From NCBI GenBank assembly GCA_024666565.1, contig CP088295.1, positions 3,534,001 through 3,598,000 of the forward strand: a stretch of 64,000 nucleotides of DNA, written 5' to 3'. Position 1 is the first letter of the stretch. Each line of letters starts with the position of its first letter. Positions 38,707 to 48,782 of the stretch are shown one piece after another. The stretch is from Svornostia abyssi. Lineage in GTDB: Bacteria > Actinomycetota > Thermoleophilia > Solirubrobacterales > Solirubrobacteraceae. The position numbers and the translations under genes are program-made. Under the pieces are notes generated by a model that ran no database searches, had not been told where the DNA came from, and worked only from the letters and a program-made list of their open reading frames with translations.

Positions 38707-40080
38707 ATGACTTCTGTCCCTGCTGAGATCTTCAAGGCCTACGACGTCCGGGGCGTCTACCCGGACCAGATCGACGGCGATATCGCCGAGCGCATCGGCC
38801 GTGCGTTCACCCGGGTGCTCGCCGACCTCGCGGGCAAGCCGACGACCGAGATCCGGGTCGGGCTGGGGCGCGACATGCGCCTCTCCGCCCCCGAGCTCGC
38901 GGCCCGCTACCGCGCCGGCATGATCGCCGAGGGGGCGACCGTGTTCGATGCGGGCCAGGTCGGCACGGAGATGCTGTACTACCTCGTCGGCTCTCGCGAG
39001 CTCGACGGCGGGCTGATGTGCACCGCCTCCCACAACCCGGCGAAGTACACGGGCGCCAAGCTCGTCAAGCAGGGCGCCATCGCGCTGAGCGGCGACTCCG
39101 GCATCCAGGAGGTCCGCCGGATCGCGCAGGGCGAGCTCGAGGAGCCGGTAGGCGGCGGGTCGTTCGAGGACGTCGACATCGCCGATGAGTTCCGCGCGGC
39201 CGCGCTGAAGTTCATCGATCCGGCGAACGTGAAGGCCGGCATGAAGATCGTCGTCGACGGCGGCAACGGCCAGGCCGGCCCGATGGTCGGCCCGCTGCTC
39301 GACCTGCTCGGCCTCGACGTCAGCGCGCACTACTGGACGCCCGACGGGACGTTCCCCGACCACGAACCCAACCCGCTGCTGCCCGAGAACCGCCAGTTCA
39401 TCATGGACAAGGTGGTCGAGGAGGGCGCGGAGCTCGGTATCGCCTGGGACGGCGACGCGGACCGCTGCTTCTTCATCGACGACACCGGCGCGTTCGTCGA
39501 CGGCGACTTCCTCACGGCCCTGCTCGCCCAGTCGCTGCTCACGCGCAACCCGGGCGCCACGATCCTCTACGACGCGCGCGCCAGCCGCGCCGTCGCCGAC
39601 ATCGTGGAGGCCGCCGGCGGCACCGCGGAGATCAACCGCGTGGGCCACGCGTTCTTCAAGACGCGCATGCAGAAGGAGGGCTCGCTGTTCGGCGGCGAGG
39701 TCTCCGGCCACTACTACTTCCGCGACTTCTACTGCGCGGACAGCGGCACGATCCCGGCGCTGCTGATCCTCGAGCTCCTGTCGGTGGAGGGCCGCAAGCT
39801 GTCCGAGCTGCTCGCGCCGCTGCGCTCGAAGTACTTCATCAGTGGCGAGATCAACAGCGAGGTCACGGACGCCGACGCGAAGATCGCCGAGATCCAGGCC
39901 AAGTACGCCGACGCGACGATCACCCACGTCGACGGCGTGTCGATCGACTACGAGGACTGGCACTTCAACGTGCGCAAGTCCAACACCGAACCGCTGCTGC
40001 GGCTCACGCTCGAGTCCCTGGTGTCCCAGGAGGACATGGAGCGCCGGCGCGACGAGGTGCTGGGCCTCATCCGCTCGTGA
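38707..40080 (+). CDS. phosphomannomutase/phosphoglucomutase
   Basis: This 457-residue alpha-D-phosphohexomutase has AEIFKAYDVRGVYP at the start. CTASHNP carries the phosphorylated Ser at about residue 108. AWDGDADRCFFID holds the metal-binding DGDADR at 248-253. GGEVSGHYYFRDFY is the sugar-binding loop, and NVRKSNTEPLLRLTLES the phosphate-binding end. It interconverts mannose- or glucose-6- and 1-phosphates for nucleotide-sugar synthesis. The ATG at 38707 is preferred over an upstream extension that only shadows the divergent epimerase. Its stop overlaps the GTG of the metallo-hydrolase gene. Confidence 0.93.
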   Translation: MTSVPAEIFKAYDVRGVYPDQIDGDIAERIGRAFTRVLADLAGKPTTEIRVGLGRDMRLSAPELAARYRAGMIAEGATVFDAGQVGTEMLYYLVGSRELDGGLMCTASHNPAKYTGAKLVKQGAIALSGDSGIQEVRRIAQGELEEPVGGGSFEDVDIADEFRAAALKFIDPANVKAGMKIVVDGGNGQAGPMVGPLLDLLGLDVSAHYWTPDGTFPDHEPNPLLPENRQFIMDKVVEEGAELGIAWDGDADRCFFIDDTGAFVDGDFLTALLAQSLLTRNPGATILYDARASRAVADIVEAAGGTAEINRVGHAFFKTRMQKEGSLFGGEVSGHYYFRDFYCADSGTIPALLILELLSVEGRKLSELLAPLRSKYFISGEINSEVTDADAKIAEIQAKYADATITHVDGVSIDYEDWHFNVRKSNTEPLLRLTLESLVSQEDMERRRDEVLGLIRS

Positions 40081-41099
40081 GCGACCCCGCCGACGCGGAC
40101 GCGCTGCTCGCGCGGGCGGCCGAGGCGGGCATCCACCGCCTCGCGCTGCCGACGCCGTTCGCCGTCGGGCGGATCAACACGTACCTCATCGAGGACGACC
40201 CGCTGACGCTCGTCGACGCGGGGCCGAACTCCGGCAAGGCGCTCGACGACCTCGAGCGCCAGCTCGCCGTCCACGGGCGCAGGGTCGAGGACCTCGAACT
40301 GCTGGTGATCACCCACCAGCACATGGATCACCTCGGCCTCACGGACATCCTGCAGCGCCGTTCCGGCGCCGAGGTCGCCGCGCTCGAGGGCCTCGTGCCG
40401 TGGGCCGCGGACTACGCCGCGGCGATGGAGGCCGAGGACCAGTACGCCGACCACCTGATGGCCCGGCACGGCATTCCCGAGGACCTGCGCTACGCGCTGC
40501 GCGCAGTCTCCTACGTGTTTCGCGGGTGGGGCGGCAACGCGACCATCACCCGGCCGCTCACGCCCGGCACGACCCTCGACCTGCGCGACCGTTCGCTGGA
40601 GATCAGCCTCCGGCCCGGGCACTCGCCGTCGGACACGATCTTCCACGACCGCGAGCGCAAGATCCTGCTCTCGGCCGACCACCTCATCGAGCGGATCTCG
40701 TCCATCGCGCTGCTCACGCCGCCGCTCGGGGATCCACATCCCGCCTCGCGCCCGAAGCCGCTCATCCAGTACATGGAGTCGCTGGCGCAGACGCGCGACA
40801 TGACGGACGTCGACCTCGTCCTCACCGGGCACGGCGACCCGATCAGCGACCCGGTGGCGATCATCGACGAGCGCTTCCGCATGTACGACAAGCGCGCCGG
40901 CAAGATCCACCGGCTGCTGGAGAAGGCCGGCGTACCGCAGACCGCCTACGACCTGGCGCAGTCGATGTGGGGCAACGTCGCGGTGACGCAGGCGTTCCTG
41001 ACCTTGTCCGAGGTGCTCGGGCACATCGACCTGCTGCTGCGCGACGCGCGCGTCGTCGAAGAGGACGACGGCGAGGTCGTGCGCTACCGCGCGGTGTAG
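40077..41099 (+). CDS. metallo-beta-lactamase-fold hydrolase
   Basis: This 340-residue protein has the zinc motif THQHMDHLG (His80, His82, Asp84, His85). Further zinc ligands are likely in LRPGHSPSDTIF (His), LLSADHLIE (Asp/His) and VLTGHGDPI (His). A C-terminal helical domain of ~90 residues resembles the winged-helix tail of thioesterase-type members such as LACTB2. The GTG start overlaps the mutase stop, so it is co-translated with it. Substrate is unknown. Confidence 0.85.
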   Translation: MSDPADADALLARAAEAGIHRLALPTPFAVGRINTYLIEDDPLTLVDAGPNSGKALDDLERQLAVHGRRVEDLELLVITHQHMDHLGLTDILQRRSGAEVAALEGLVPWAADYAAAMEAEDQYADHLMARHGIPEDLRYALRAVSYVFRGWGGNATITRPLTPGTTLDLRDRSLEISLRPGHSPSDTIFHDRERKILLSADHLIERISSIALLTPPLGDPHPASRPKPLIQYMESLAQTRDMTDVDLVLTGHGDPISDPVAIIDERFRMYDKRAGKIHRLLEKAGVPQTAYDLAQSMWGNVAVTQAFLTLSEVLGHIDLLLRDARVVEEDDGEVVRYRAV

Positions 41100-41100
41100 T

Positions 41101-41547
41101 TCAGCCTCGGCCGATCTCGTCGACGTGGGCGATGTTCGCCCGGTCGGTGTCGTCGGTGCTGGGGGCCGTGTCGAACCAGGCCTCGAGGATCTCTTCGAGT
41201 GCCGCTTGGCTGGTCAGGCGCAGGCTGAGGGCAAGCACGTTCGCGTCGTTCCACTCCCGCGCGCCGGCGGCGGTCTTCGCGTCGGTGCAGAGCGCAGCCC
41301 GGATGCCCGGGACCTTGTTCGCCGCGATCGACGCGCCGGTCCCGGTCCAGCAGCAGACCACGGCCTGGTCGGCGCGTCCGTCGGCGACGTCTCGTGCGGC
41401 GGCCTCGGCGGCCCAGGCCCAGTCGTCGCGTTCGTCGGGGTTCAGCGCGCCGTGGATGTGGTCGACGCTGTGGCCGCGCTCGCGCAGCGCAGCGGCGAGC
41501 GCTGAGGCGATCCCGGTGGCCTCGTCGGCGGCGATGGCGATCCGCAT
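41101..41547 (-). CDS. rpiB: RpiB/LacAB-family sugar-phosphate isomerase
   Basis: This 148-residue protein begins MRIAIAADEATG, has HIHGALNPDERDDWAW, and the catalytic region VVCCWTGTGASIAANKVPGIRAALC, with the anion-binding Cys and Gly-rich loop typical of RpiB. REWNDANVLALSLRL is also characteristic. It probably interconverts ribose-5- and ribulose-5-phosphate, though related members act on other pentose or hexose phosphates. The stop is two bases from the convergent metallo-hydrolase stop. Confidence 0.85.
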   Translation of the reverse strand: MRIAIAADEATGIASALAAALRERGHSVDHIHGALNPDERDDWAWAAEAAARDVADGRADQAVVCCWTGTGASIAANKVPGIRAALCTDAKTAAGAREWNDANVLALSLRLTSQAALEEILEAWFDTAPSTDDTDRANIAHVDEIGRG

Positions 41548-41646
41548 GGGCCGAGGGTACCCCCACCCCGCCGAACGTCGAGCGTGTGTCGCCATGACGA
41601 CCCATGACCGACGTTCGCCCGCCTGCGGCCGGGGTATCGTCGGTCC

Positions 41647-42975
41647 ATGCCGGGCGACGTGCCGCCGCCGGAATCCGAGGTCGTCGCCATCGGCCGCGAG
41701 ATCGCCGCGGCGCTGCCCTCCCCCGCGCGGCACCCCGGCAAGGCGATCGACGCGCGCGCCATGGACTTCACGTCCCGGGACGCTGAGCTGCGCGCAGCGC
41801 TGTTTCGCTTCGTCGACGTCGTGCCCGCCTGCCGATCCGTCGACGACCTGGCCGCGCACCTCACCGGGTTCCTCGGCGAGGTCGACGCGCAGACCCCGCC
41901 GATCAAGGCCGCCATGCGCATGGGCGACAGCAGGGCCGGGCGGGCCGCGCTGGGCACCGCCGCCGCGGCGGGCGTCAAGCACATGGCCCGCCGGTTCATC
42001 GTCGCCGACTCCCCCGCCGGAGCGCGGGGAACGTTGCAGCGCCTCTGGCGTGACGGGACCGCCGCGTCGGTCGATCTCCTGGGCGAGGCCACCATCACCT
42101 CCGCGGAGGCCGACGGGTACGCCGCCCGGTGCGCCGAGGCGCTCGACGCGCTCACGGAGATCTATCGCGGGTCCCCACCCCGCCCGCTGCTCGAGCGCGA
42201 CGGCGCCGGGCCGCTCCCCCGCGCGAACCTCTCGGTGAAGGTCAGCGCGCTCACCCCGCTGCTACGCCCCGACGCACCGGCGCTCGGCCAGGAGGACGCC
42301 GCCCCGCGGCTGCGCGCGCTGCTGCGCACCGCGCGCGAGCTCGACGCGCACCTGCACGTCGACATGGAGTCCTTCGACTCGCGCGAGGCGATCACCGACC
42401 TCGTCCTCGACCTGCTCGCCGAGGACGAGTTCCGCGACGGCCCGTCGGCCGGCATGGTGCTGCAGGCGTATCTCCGCGACGGCGGGGAGCTGCTCGATCG
42501 CGTTCTCGCGTTCTCCGCCGAGCACGAGCGCGCGAGCCCGCTGACCATCCGGCTCGTGAAGGGCGCGTACTGGGACCACGAACTGGTCGAGGCGCGCCAG
42601 CACGGCTGGGAGCCGCCGGTGTGGGAGCACAAGGCCGAGTCGGACCGGAACTTCGAAGCGCTCACCCTGCGGCTGCTCGCCGCGCGCCCCGCCGTGCGGG
42701 TGGCGATCGCGTCGCACAACCTGCGCAGCGTCGCCCACGCCATCGCGGCGGCTGACGCCGATGTCGAGTTCCAGGTCCTGCGCGGGCTCGGCGACGACCT
42801 CGGGCACGCATTGGCCCATCTCGGCCACCGCGTGCGGGTGTACTGCCCGGTCGGCGACCTCGTCGCCGGCATGGCGTATCTCGTCCGCCGCCTGCTGGAG
42901 AACACGAGCAACGAGAGCTTCCTCGCCGAACAGGCCCGCGGCGCGGCACTCGACGACCTGCTGGCCGCGCCATGA
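41647..42975 (+). CDS. proline dehydrogenase
   Basis: This 442-residue flavoenzyme has the beta/alpha barrel of PutA-type proline dehydrogenase. Typical elements are LGEATITSAEADGY, ANLSVKVSALTPLL, LHVDMESFDSREAITDL, the substrate and flavin motif IRLVKGAYWDHELVEARQHGW, and EFQVLRGLGDDLGHALA. It oxidises proline to pyrroline-5-carboxylate, passing electrons from FAD to quinone. Its stop overlaps the start of the aldehyde dehydrogenase gene by four bases, giving a two-gene proline catabolic operon. Confidence 0.93.
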   Translation: MPGDVPPPESEVVAIGREIAAALPSPARHPGKAIDARAMDFTSRDAELRAALFRFVDVVPACRSVDDLAAHLTGFLGEVDAQTPPIKAAMRMGDSRAGRAALGTAAAAGVKHMARRFIVADSPAGARGTLQRLWRDGTAASVDLLGEATITSAEADGYAARCAEALDALTEIYRGSPPRPLLERDGAGPLPRANLSVKVSALTPLLRPDAPALGQEDAAPRLRALLRTARELDAHLHVDMESFDSREAITDLVLDLLAEDEFRDGPSAGMVLQAYLRDGGELLDRVLAFSAEHERASPLTIRLVKGAYWDHELVEARQHGWEPPVWEHKAESDRNFEALTLRLLAARPAVRVAIASHNLRSVAHAIAAADADVEFQVLRGLGDDLGHALAHLGHRVRVYCPVGDLVAGMAYLVRRLLENTSNESFLAEQARGAALDDLLAAP

Positions 42976-44546
42976 CCGCCCTCCCGGCCTTCCGCAACGA
43001 GCCGCTGCTCGAACTGCGCCGGGCGCCGGAGCGCGCGCGGCTCGACGACGCCCTGCGCGCGCTCGACACCCGGCTGCCTCTCCGCGTGCCGATCTGGATC
43101 GGTGACGAACGGCGCGACGGGGACGCCCTGCGCTCCACCGATCCGGGAACGCCGGACCGCGTCGTCGCAACCGCCCCGATCGCAACCGCCGACGACGCGC
43201 ACGCCGCCGTCGCCGCGGCGCAAGCCGCGTTCCCCGCCTGGGCGGCCACGCCCGCGGCCGACCGCGCCGCCACGCTCGTCCGGGGCGCCGCCTGGATGCG
43301 CGAGCGCCGCGCCGAGCTCGCCGCTCTCTGCGTCCGCGAGTGCGCCAAGCCCTGGGCCGAAGCCGACGCCGATGTCGCCGAGGCCATCGACTTCCTCGAG
43401 TACTACGCCCGCGGCGCGCTCGTGCTCGCCGACGCGCCCCCTGGGCTCGTCCAGGTGCCCGGGGAGCGCAACACGCTGCGCTACGCCCCGCGCGGCGTCT
43501 GTGCCGTCATCGCGCCGTGGAACTTCCCGCTCGCCATCCCCGCCGGGATGACCGCGGCGGCGCTGGCGACCGGCAACAGCGTCGTCCTCAAGCCGGCCGA
43601 GCAGGCGCCCGGCTGCGGGCGCATGGTGGTCGAGGCGTTGCGCGCCGGCGGCGTGCCACCCGCTGCCCTCGCGCTCCTCCCCGGCGAGGGAGAGACCGGC
43701 GCCGCGCTGGCGGCGCACCCCGGCGTGGCGACGATCGCCTTCACCGGCTCGGGCGCGGTCGGCCTGGAGCTCCTGCGCACCGCCGCCGCCAAGCCCCCGC
43801 AGGCCGGCGTACTCACGCGCGTGGTCGCCGAGATGGGAGGCAAGAACTGCGTGCTCGTCGACGCCGATGCGGACCTCGACGACGCGGTCCCCGCCATCGT
43901 GCACTCCGCGTTCGCCTACGCCGGACAGAAGTGCTCGGCCGCCGCGCGGGTCCTGGTGCACGAGGCCGTCGCGGACGCGCTGCTCGAGCGGCTGGCCGGC
44001 GCGGTCGCCGTCCTGCCCGTCGGGCAGGCGGAAGCCCACGGCACCGTCACGGGCCCCGTCGTCGAAGAGGCCGCCCAGGCGCGCGTGGCGCGCTACGCCC
44101 AGCTGGCCTCGGACACCGGCACCATCGCCGCGCGCCGCGACCCGCCCACGAGCCCCGGCTGGTTCGCCGGCCCCACCGTCGCGACGGACCTTCCCTCGGA
44201 GAGCCCGGTGCTCAGCGAGGAGATCTTCGGCCCGCTGCTCGCCGTCGAGCGCGTCTGTGACCTCGACGAGGCGTGCGACCGCGTCGACGCGCTGCCCTTC
44301 GCCCTCACCGGCGGCCTGTTCGCCCGCAACCCACGCACGATCGCGCAGGTGGCGAGCCGGTCACCGGTCGGCAACCTCTACGTCAACCGCGGCATCACCG
44401 GCGCGATGGTCGGCCGCCAGCCGTTCGGCGGCAACCGCCTGTCGGGCACCGGCACGAAAGCCGGAGGACCCGACTACCTGCTGCAGTTCGTCGAGCCGCG
44501 CGTGATGACCGAGAACACGATGCGTCACGGCCTGGTCGTCGGCTGA
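42972..44546 (+). CDS. 1-pyrroline-5-carboxylate dehydrogenase (aldehyde dehydrogenase superfamily)
   Basis: This 524-residue enzyme has GVCAVIAPWNFPLAIPAGM. The catalytic base Glu287 lies in VAEMGGKN, and the nucleophile Cys321 lies in AYAGQKCSAAAR. The end reads VNRGITGAMVGRQPFGGNRLSGTGTKAGGPDYL, close to P5C dehydrogenases and the ALDH half of PutA. It oxidises glutamate semialdehyde (from P5C) to glutamate with NAD. It is translationally coupled to the proline dehydrogenase. Its 3' end overlaps the convergent CocE-like gene by 22 bases. Confidence 0.93.
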   Translation: MTALPAFRNEPLLELRRAPERARLDDALRALDTRLPLRVPIWIGDERRDGDALRSTDPGTPDRVVATAPIATADDAHAAVAAAQAAFPAWAATPAADRAATLVRGAAWMRERRAELAALCVRECAKPWAEADADVAEAIDFLEYYARGALVLADAPPGLVQVPGERNTLRYAPRGVCAVIAPWNFPLAIPAGMTAAALATGNSVVLKPAEQAPGCGRMVVEALRAGGVPPAALALLPGEGETGAALAAHPGVATIAFTGSGAVGLELLRTAAAKPPQAGVLTRVVAEMGGKNCVLVDADADLDDAVPAIVHSAFAYAGQKCSAAARVLVHEAVADALLERLAGAVAVLPVGQAEAHGTVTGPVVEEAAQARVARYAQLASDTGTIAARRDPPTSPGWFAGPTVATDLPSESPVLSEEIFGPLLAVERVCDLDEACDRVDALPFALTGGLFARNPRTIAQVASRSPVGNLYVNRGITGAMVGRQPFGGNRLSGTGTKAGGPDYLLQFVEPRVMTENTMRHGLVVG

Positions 44547-46465
44547 GGCTCCACGGTGGGCACCGTCACCTCGGCTCCGGTGATCGCCAGGGTGAACGGC
44601 TCGCGTGACGGCTTGTACATCGGCGAGTCCGCGGCGAGCACCTCGACCTGGGGACGGTGCCCCGCCTCGAACCGGTACGCGTACGGGCCGAAGGGAACCA
44701 CGACGCGGCCGCCCTCGTTCGGCGTGAGCCGCCGGACCCCACGGGCGAGCAGCCGTCGGCGCCCGTCCGGGTGCAGGTCCCACAGCCGCGTGCTGACCAT
44801 GCCGTACCGGCCGATCGTGCGGAGATCCAGGGCAATGCGCGCCGTCCCGGCGACCGTGAACGGCTGCGCGGCCGCCGGGCCGGTCCACGTCGCCGCCGAG
44901 CTGCGCGCCGCGGACGTGAGCTTGCACGGCTTCGTGAGGTCGGCGGCGTCGCCCGCGAGGTCGGCGGCGTTCCCCTGGAGCGCCTTCGCCAGCTCCTGCG
45001 GTGAGTGCAGCAGCTTCGACGTGATCTGCCGGATCACGCCGCCGCCGAGCGGCACGAGCGGATCGTCCACCGATTCCGCGTAGAGGTCGAGCGGCGACGA
45101 CCGCAGCACCACCGGTCGCTCGGCCGAACCGCCGCCGAACGTGACCGACCCCGGGCCGACGGCGTCCCAGCTCGGTGCGGTGATCGGCTCGGGAACCGGC
45201 GCGTCCTTCGGGCACGTAAACCGCGACAGGTACACGCTGCCCGACGGCGGCGGCGTTCCACGCCCCTGGAGCAACGCGTCGAGGAAGTCCGCCCCGCGCC
45301 GCGACAGCGCGCGGGCCTGCGGGATCGCGTTGTTCGCCCGCGGGTGTCCGCTCTCGCCGATCTGCAGCGCCACCTCGGGCGCGCCCTGCGCGCGGGCCTG
45401 GTGGTAGGCCTCCAGCGACTGGCGCGGATCGAGCATGTCGTCGTTGAACGCGGACTCCAGCAACAGCGGTGCCGGGACGCCCGGGATGCCGTAGATGCTC
45501 TTGTGGATCATCGTGCCGCGCAGGCGCTCCCACTTCACCCCGCGGTACGGCTCGCCGGTCGCCAGCCGCGTGAACCACCCGAGGACGTCCGCCGACGCGT
45601 CACCGCCCAGGCCCGGCACGTGGCCGCCGTACGCCGTCAGGGCGGTGGCCGCGATCGAGTAGGAGAGCTTCATGACGCCGGGCGGGGTGAAGCCCTCGTC
45701 GAACGTCGTGGTCCCGGCACCGTCGTACCGGCCGTTGGGCAGCAGCGCGGTCGCGAGATTCGACCAGCCCATCTTCGCGTAGACCGCGCCGATCGCCAGC
45801 GGCGTGCCCGCGGGGCTGCGCCATGGCGCGTACGTGCCGTCGGGCAGCGCGATCCGGTCCTTCAGGAACGCGAGCTGCATGGCCTGCCCACCCCCGTAGG
45901 AGATGCCCGCCACGCCGAGGCGGGCGGGATCGGCGATGCCCTCGTCGACCAGCCGCCCGAGGAGCGTCTGCGCGTCCCGTGCCTCCCAGCGCCGGTCGCC
46001 CATGTGCAGCCACCCGCGGCGGCACGCCGGGTACGGGCGGCGCGACCGCGGGGTCCCGCACGACGCGCCGAACCCGCGCGACGTGATGGTGATCACTGCA
46101 TAGCCCCGGCGCGCGTAGGAGATGTTGTTGTAGTCCGCGGTGACGGATGTGACCTCGGCGGGATCGTCGGGGTCGTCGACCTCGACGAAGCTCTTGTCGC
46201 CCGTCAGGCCGTGGAGCATCGCGACCGTGGGGAACGGCCCGTCGCCGGTGGCCGGCAGGGTGACGTTCAGGTCGATGGGCACACCGTCGAACGACGGCAC
46301 GCGCTGCTGCAGCGACGTCATCTCGCAGAACCGCACCCCGGCCTTCGGCTGGCACGGCAGCCCGAACGGCGCCGGTGTCGGTTCCGCGGCTGAAGCCGGT
46401 GCGGTCGCCGCGCACATCGCGATGACGATGCACGCCCGCGCCACCGCTCCCCTCAGCGGTGTCAT
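44525..46465 (-). CDS. secreted CocE/NonD-family alpha/beta hydrolase (X-Pro dipeptidyl-peptidase-like)
   Basis: This 646-residue protein has a signal peptide (ACIVIAMCAATAPASA) and an alpha/beta hydrolase core. GVAGISYGGGQAMQ holds the nucleophile Ser at about residue 189, and PLLLESAFNDDMLDPRQSL holds the candidate acid. IGESGHPRANN holds the candidate His. A C-terminal beta-sandwich begins with the RIALDLRT region, as in PepX/CocE enzymes. It would hydrolyse ester or peptide bonds outside the cell. The ATG at 46465 has a GAAGGGG ribosome site and 40-base leader after a TAGGAT -10-like box at 46515-46520. Confidence 0.88.
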   Translation of the reverse strand: MTPLRGAVARACIVIAMCAATAPASAAEPTPAPFGLPCQPKAGVRFCEMTSLQQRVPSFDGVPIDLNVTLPATGDGPFPTVAMLHGLTGDKSFVEVDDPDDPAEVTSVTADYNNISYARRGYAVITITSRGFGASCGTPRSRRPYPACRRGWLHMGDRRWEARDAQTLLGRLVDEGIADPARLGVAGISYGGGQAMQLAFLKDRIALPDGTYAPWRSPAGTPLAIGAVYAKMGWSNLATALLPNGRYDGAGTTTFDEGFTPPGVMKLSYSIAATALTAYGGHVPGLGGDASADVLGWFTRLATGEPYRGVKWERLRGTMIHKSIYGIPGVPAPLLLESAFNDDMLDPRQSLEAYHQARAQGAPEVALQIGESGHPRANNAIPQARALSRRGADFLDALLQGRGTPPPSGSVYLSRFTCPKDAPVPEPITAPSWDAVGPGSVTFGGGSAERPVVLRSSPLDLYAESVDDPLVPLGGGVIRQITSKLLHSPQELAKALQGNAADLAGDAADLTKPCKLTSAARSSAATWTGPAAAQPFTVAGTARIALDLRTIGRYGMVSTRLWDLHPDGRRRLLARGVRRLTPNEGGRVVVPFGPYAYRFEAGHRPQVEVLAADSPMYKPSREPFTLAITGAEVTVPTVEPQPTTRP

Positions 46466-46517
46466 GCGTTCCCCTTCGTGTCGGACAGTCCGGCCGCCCC
46501 GCGGCCGTGGCCGGATC

Positions 46518-47237
46518 CTACAGATCGGTACCGGTTGGTACCACCGTGAGCGCCCGGTTCCCGGGAGCCATCGGGGCCGCAACCGCGCGACGTGCGACCC
46601 GTCGTCGCAGCTCACGGAACTGCTTCGTCTGCATGACCCAGTGGGCGGGATGCCAGAACACCACGTTGCTCAGCCCAACCAGGCCGGCCGGCTCGCCACG
46701 CCCCCGCGAGCGGACGAGCATGCGCGTGCGATCACCCGGGAGCCGCTCCAGGTGGAAGCCCCACGTGCTGTCGATGAAATGACGCGGAGGGCGGGCTGTC
46801 GGGTCGAACGGCTTCCCCCGCAGGGACATCGACGCGCGGAGGACGAGCACGGACGGCTGGTCGCAGCGCGCCACGGTGAACCACGCGGTCCCGTCGGTCC
46901 GGGACACCACGCGCGAGCCGGCTCTGATGTCCTGCCACTCGGGGTGCAGCGTCTCCGCGCTCGGTCGGCCGCCGTTGTCGAGGCGATCCCAGCTGTAGAA
47001 CCCGGCGCGGTCGCACCCCATCTGCGCGAGCCACGGCCACACGTCCTCCGGGGGCGCGTCGAGCGTCACGGCCATCGTGCCGGCATCGCGCGCGTCGGGC
47101 AGCACCTCATCGCCGGGCAGCACGCGGCGACGCTCGGCGCGCGTCGATCCCCAGTTCAGCGACGTGTGGCGGCCCACGCTCGCCGCCACCGTGGCCGCGG
47201 TCAGCGCGAACATGACGGTGACGGGCGTCGGGCGCAT
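46518..47237 (-). CDS. SRPBCC-fold protein with N-terminal membrane helix
   Basis: This 239-residue protein has one hydrophobic helix near the N-terminus (VMFALTAATVAASVG). A START/SRPBCC-like domain follows: MAVTLDAPPEDVWPWLAQMG, RAGFYSWDRLDN and STWGFHLERLPGDRTRMLVRSRGRG. Such domains bind hydrophobic ligands. It lies between pdxT and the CocE-like gene on the same strand. Substrate and role are unknown. Confidence 0.75.
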   Translation of the reverse strand: MRPTPVTVMFALTAATVAASVGRHTSLNWGSTRAERRRVLPGDEVLPDARDAGTMAVTLDAPPEDVWPWLAQMGCDRAGFYSWDRLDNGGRPSAETLHPEWQDIRAGSRVVSRTDGTAWFTVARCDQPSVLVLRASMSLRGKPFDPTARPPRHFIDSTWGFHLERLPGDRTRMLVRSRGRGEPAGLVGLSNVVFWHPAHWVMQTKQFRELRRRVARRAVAAPMAPGNRALTVVPTGTDL

Positions 47238-47303
47238 ACGCGGATGAAATCGCCGGAAGGGCCGGCCGCCATCCGGGTTGGGCCGTTGCGCCGGTACGGG
47301 TCC

Positions 47304-47867
47304 CTACGGAGCGCCGACGTGTGCGCGCACGTCGGCCAGAAACCGCTCGTGCAGGCGGATGTCATCGCCGAGCTCCGGATGGAACGCGATGACGAACAAC
47401 GAGCCCTGCCTGGCGGCGACGGGATGCCCATCGACCTCGGCCAGAATCTCGACGCTCGGGCCCGCGTCCTCGATCCACGGCGCCCGGATGAAGACCGCGC
47501 GCACCGGCGGACCATCGAGGTCGGGGAACGTCAGATCGGCCTCGAAGGACCGGACCTGCCGCCCGAACGCGTTGCGCCGCGCGGTGATGTCCATGATCTG
47601 CAGGTGCTCGCGGTCGAGCATGATGAGGCCGGCACAGGTGCCGAAGATCGGCGCGCCCGTCGCCGCGAACGCCCGCAGCGGGTCGCCGAGCCCCTCGCGC
47701 TCGATCCCGAGGGTCATGGTCGTCGACTCGCCTCCGGGCATCACGAGGCCGTCGAGGCCGTCGAGGTCCGCGGGCACCCGCACCTCACGGACCTCTGCGC
47801 CCAGGTCCGAGAGGACCCGGGCGTGTGCTGCGAAGTCGCCCTGGAGGGCGAGGACGCCGACCGTCAC
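47304..47867 (-). CDS. pdxT: pyridoxal 5'-phosphate synthase glutaminase subunit PdxT
   Basis: This 187-residue class I glutaminase starts [19 protein letters not shown], has [11 protein letters not shown], the nucleophile Cys78 in [11 protein letters not shown], and the His/Glu end [11 protein letters not shown]. It supplies ammonia to PdxS for PLP synthesis. The GTG start overlaps the pdxS stop by four bases. Its length matches PdxT, not the larger HisH-type relatives. Confidence 0.96.
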   Translation of the reverse strand: MTVGVLALQGDFAAHARVLSDLGAEVREVRVPADLDGLDGLVMPGGESTTMTLGIEREGLGDPLRAFAATGAPIFGTCAGLIMLDREHLQIMDITARRNAFGRQVRSFEADLTFPDLDGPPVRAVFIRAPWIEDAGPSVEILAEVDGHPVAARQGSLFVIAFHPELGDDIRLHERFLADVRAHVGAP

Positions 47868-48748
47868 CAGCCGCGGCCGGCGAGCAGCTCGGTGTCGTCG
47901 AGCTTGCGCGCCTCGAGGCTCTGCATCGCGTTGCCGAGCCCCTCCGACGCGGCGGCGACGCGCGCCGGATCCGCGTAGTGGGTGGTCGCCTCGACGATGG
48001 CCCGCGCCCGGGCGGCGGGATCCTCGCTCTTGAAGATGCCCGAGCCGACGAACACCGCCTGCGCGCCGAGCTGCATGACGAGCGACGCGTCCGCCGGGGT
48101 GGCGATGCCGCCCGCGCAGAACATCGGGACCGGCAGCGTGCCGTCCTGCGCGGTCTTGCGCACGAGGTCGTACGGCGCCTGAAGCTCCTTGGCGGCGACG
48201 AACAGCTCGGCCTCGTCGAGCATCGTCAGGCGGCGGATCGCGCCGGTGATCTCGCGCAGATGGCGGACGGCCTCGACGATGTCGCCGGTGCCGGCCTCGC
48301 CCTTGCTGCGGATCATGCACGCGCCCTCGCCGATGCGCCGCAGCGCCTCGCCGAGGTTCGTCGCGCCGCAGACGAACGGGATCTTGAACGCCCACTTGTC
48401 GATGTGGTGCGCGTGGTCGGCGGGCGTCAGGACCTCGGACTCGTCGATGAAGTCGACCTGCAGCGACTCGAGGACCTGCGCCTCGGCGAAGTGGCCGATC
48501 CGGGCTTTCGCCATGACCGGAATCGTCACGGCCTCCTGGATGCCCTTAATCATCGCGGGGTCGCTCATCCGCGCCACGCCGCCGTCACGGCGGATGTCTG
48601 CGGGTACGCGCTCCAGCGCCATGACGGCCGAGGCGCCGGCGTCCTCGGCGATCTTCGCCTCGTCGGCGTTGACGACGTCCATGATGACGCCGCCCTTCAG
48701 CATCTCGGCCAGGCCGACCTTGACCCGGAACGTCGCTTCGTCTCGCAT
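47864..48748 (-). CDS. pdxS: pyridoxal 5'-phosphate synthase lyase subunit PdxS
   Basis: This 294-residue protein matches PdxS throughout: [27 protein letters not shown], the active-site Lys in [33 protein letters not shown] and [12 protein letters not shown]. It builds PLP from ribose-5-phosphate, glyceraldehyde-3-phosphate and ammonia. The ATG at 48748 is chosen over the adjacent GTG because it lies 7 bases from a TACACT -10 box. PdxS and PdxT form the PLP synthase complex. Confidence 0.97.
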   Translation of the reverse strand: MRDEATFRVKVGLAEMLKGGVIMDVVNADEAKIAEDAGASAVMALERVPADIRRDGGVARMSDPAMIKGIQEAVTIPVMAKARIGHFAEAQVLESLQVDFIDESEVLTPADHAHHIDKWAFKIPFVCGATNLGEALRRIGEGACMIRSKGEAGTGDIVEAVRHLREITGAIRRLTMLDEAELFVAAKELQAPYDLVRKTAQDGTLPVPMFCAGGIATPADASLVMQLGAQAVFVGSGIFKSEDPAARARAIVEATTHYADPARVAAASEGLGNAMQSLEARKLDDTELLAGRGW

Positions 48749-48755
48749 CACGCTC

Positions 48756-48761
48756 AGTGTA
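48756..48761 (-). promoter_or_regulatory. -10 box for leaderless pdxST transcript
   Basis: TACACT on the minus strand ends exactly 7 bases before the pdxS ATG. Confidence 0.6.
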
Positions 48762-48782
48762 CGAGGACGACGCGTGAGACGA

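Noticed and set aside
46466-46615. Upstream extension of the CocE-like gene
   Set aside because: The signal peptide and ribosome site place the start at 46465; the extension is antisense of the SRPBCC gene end.
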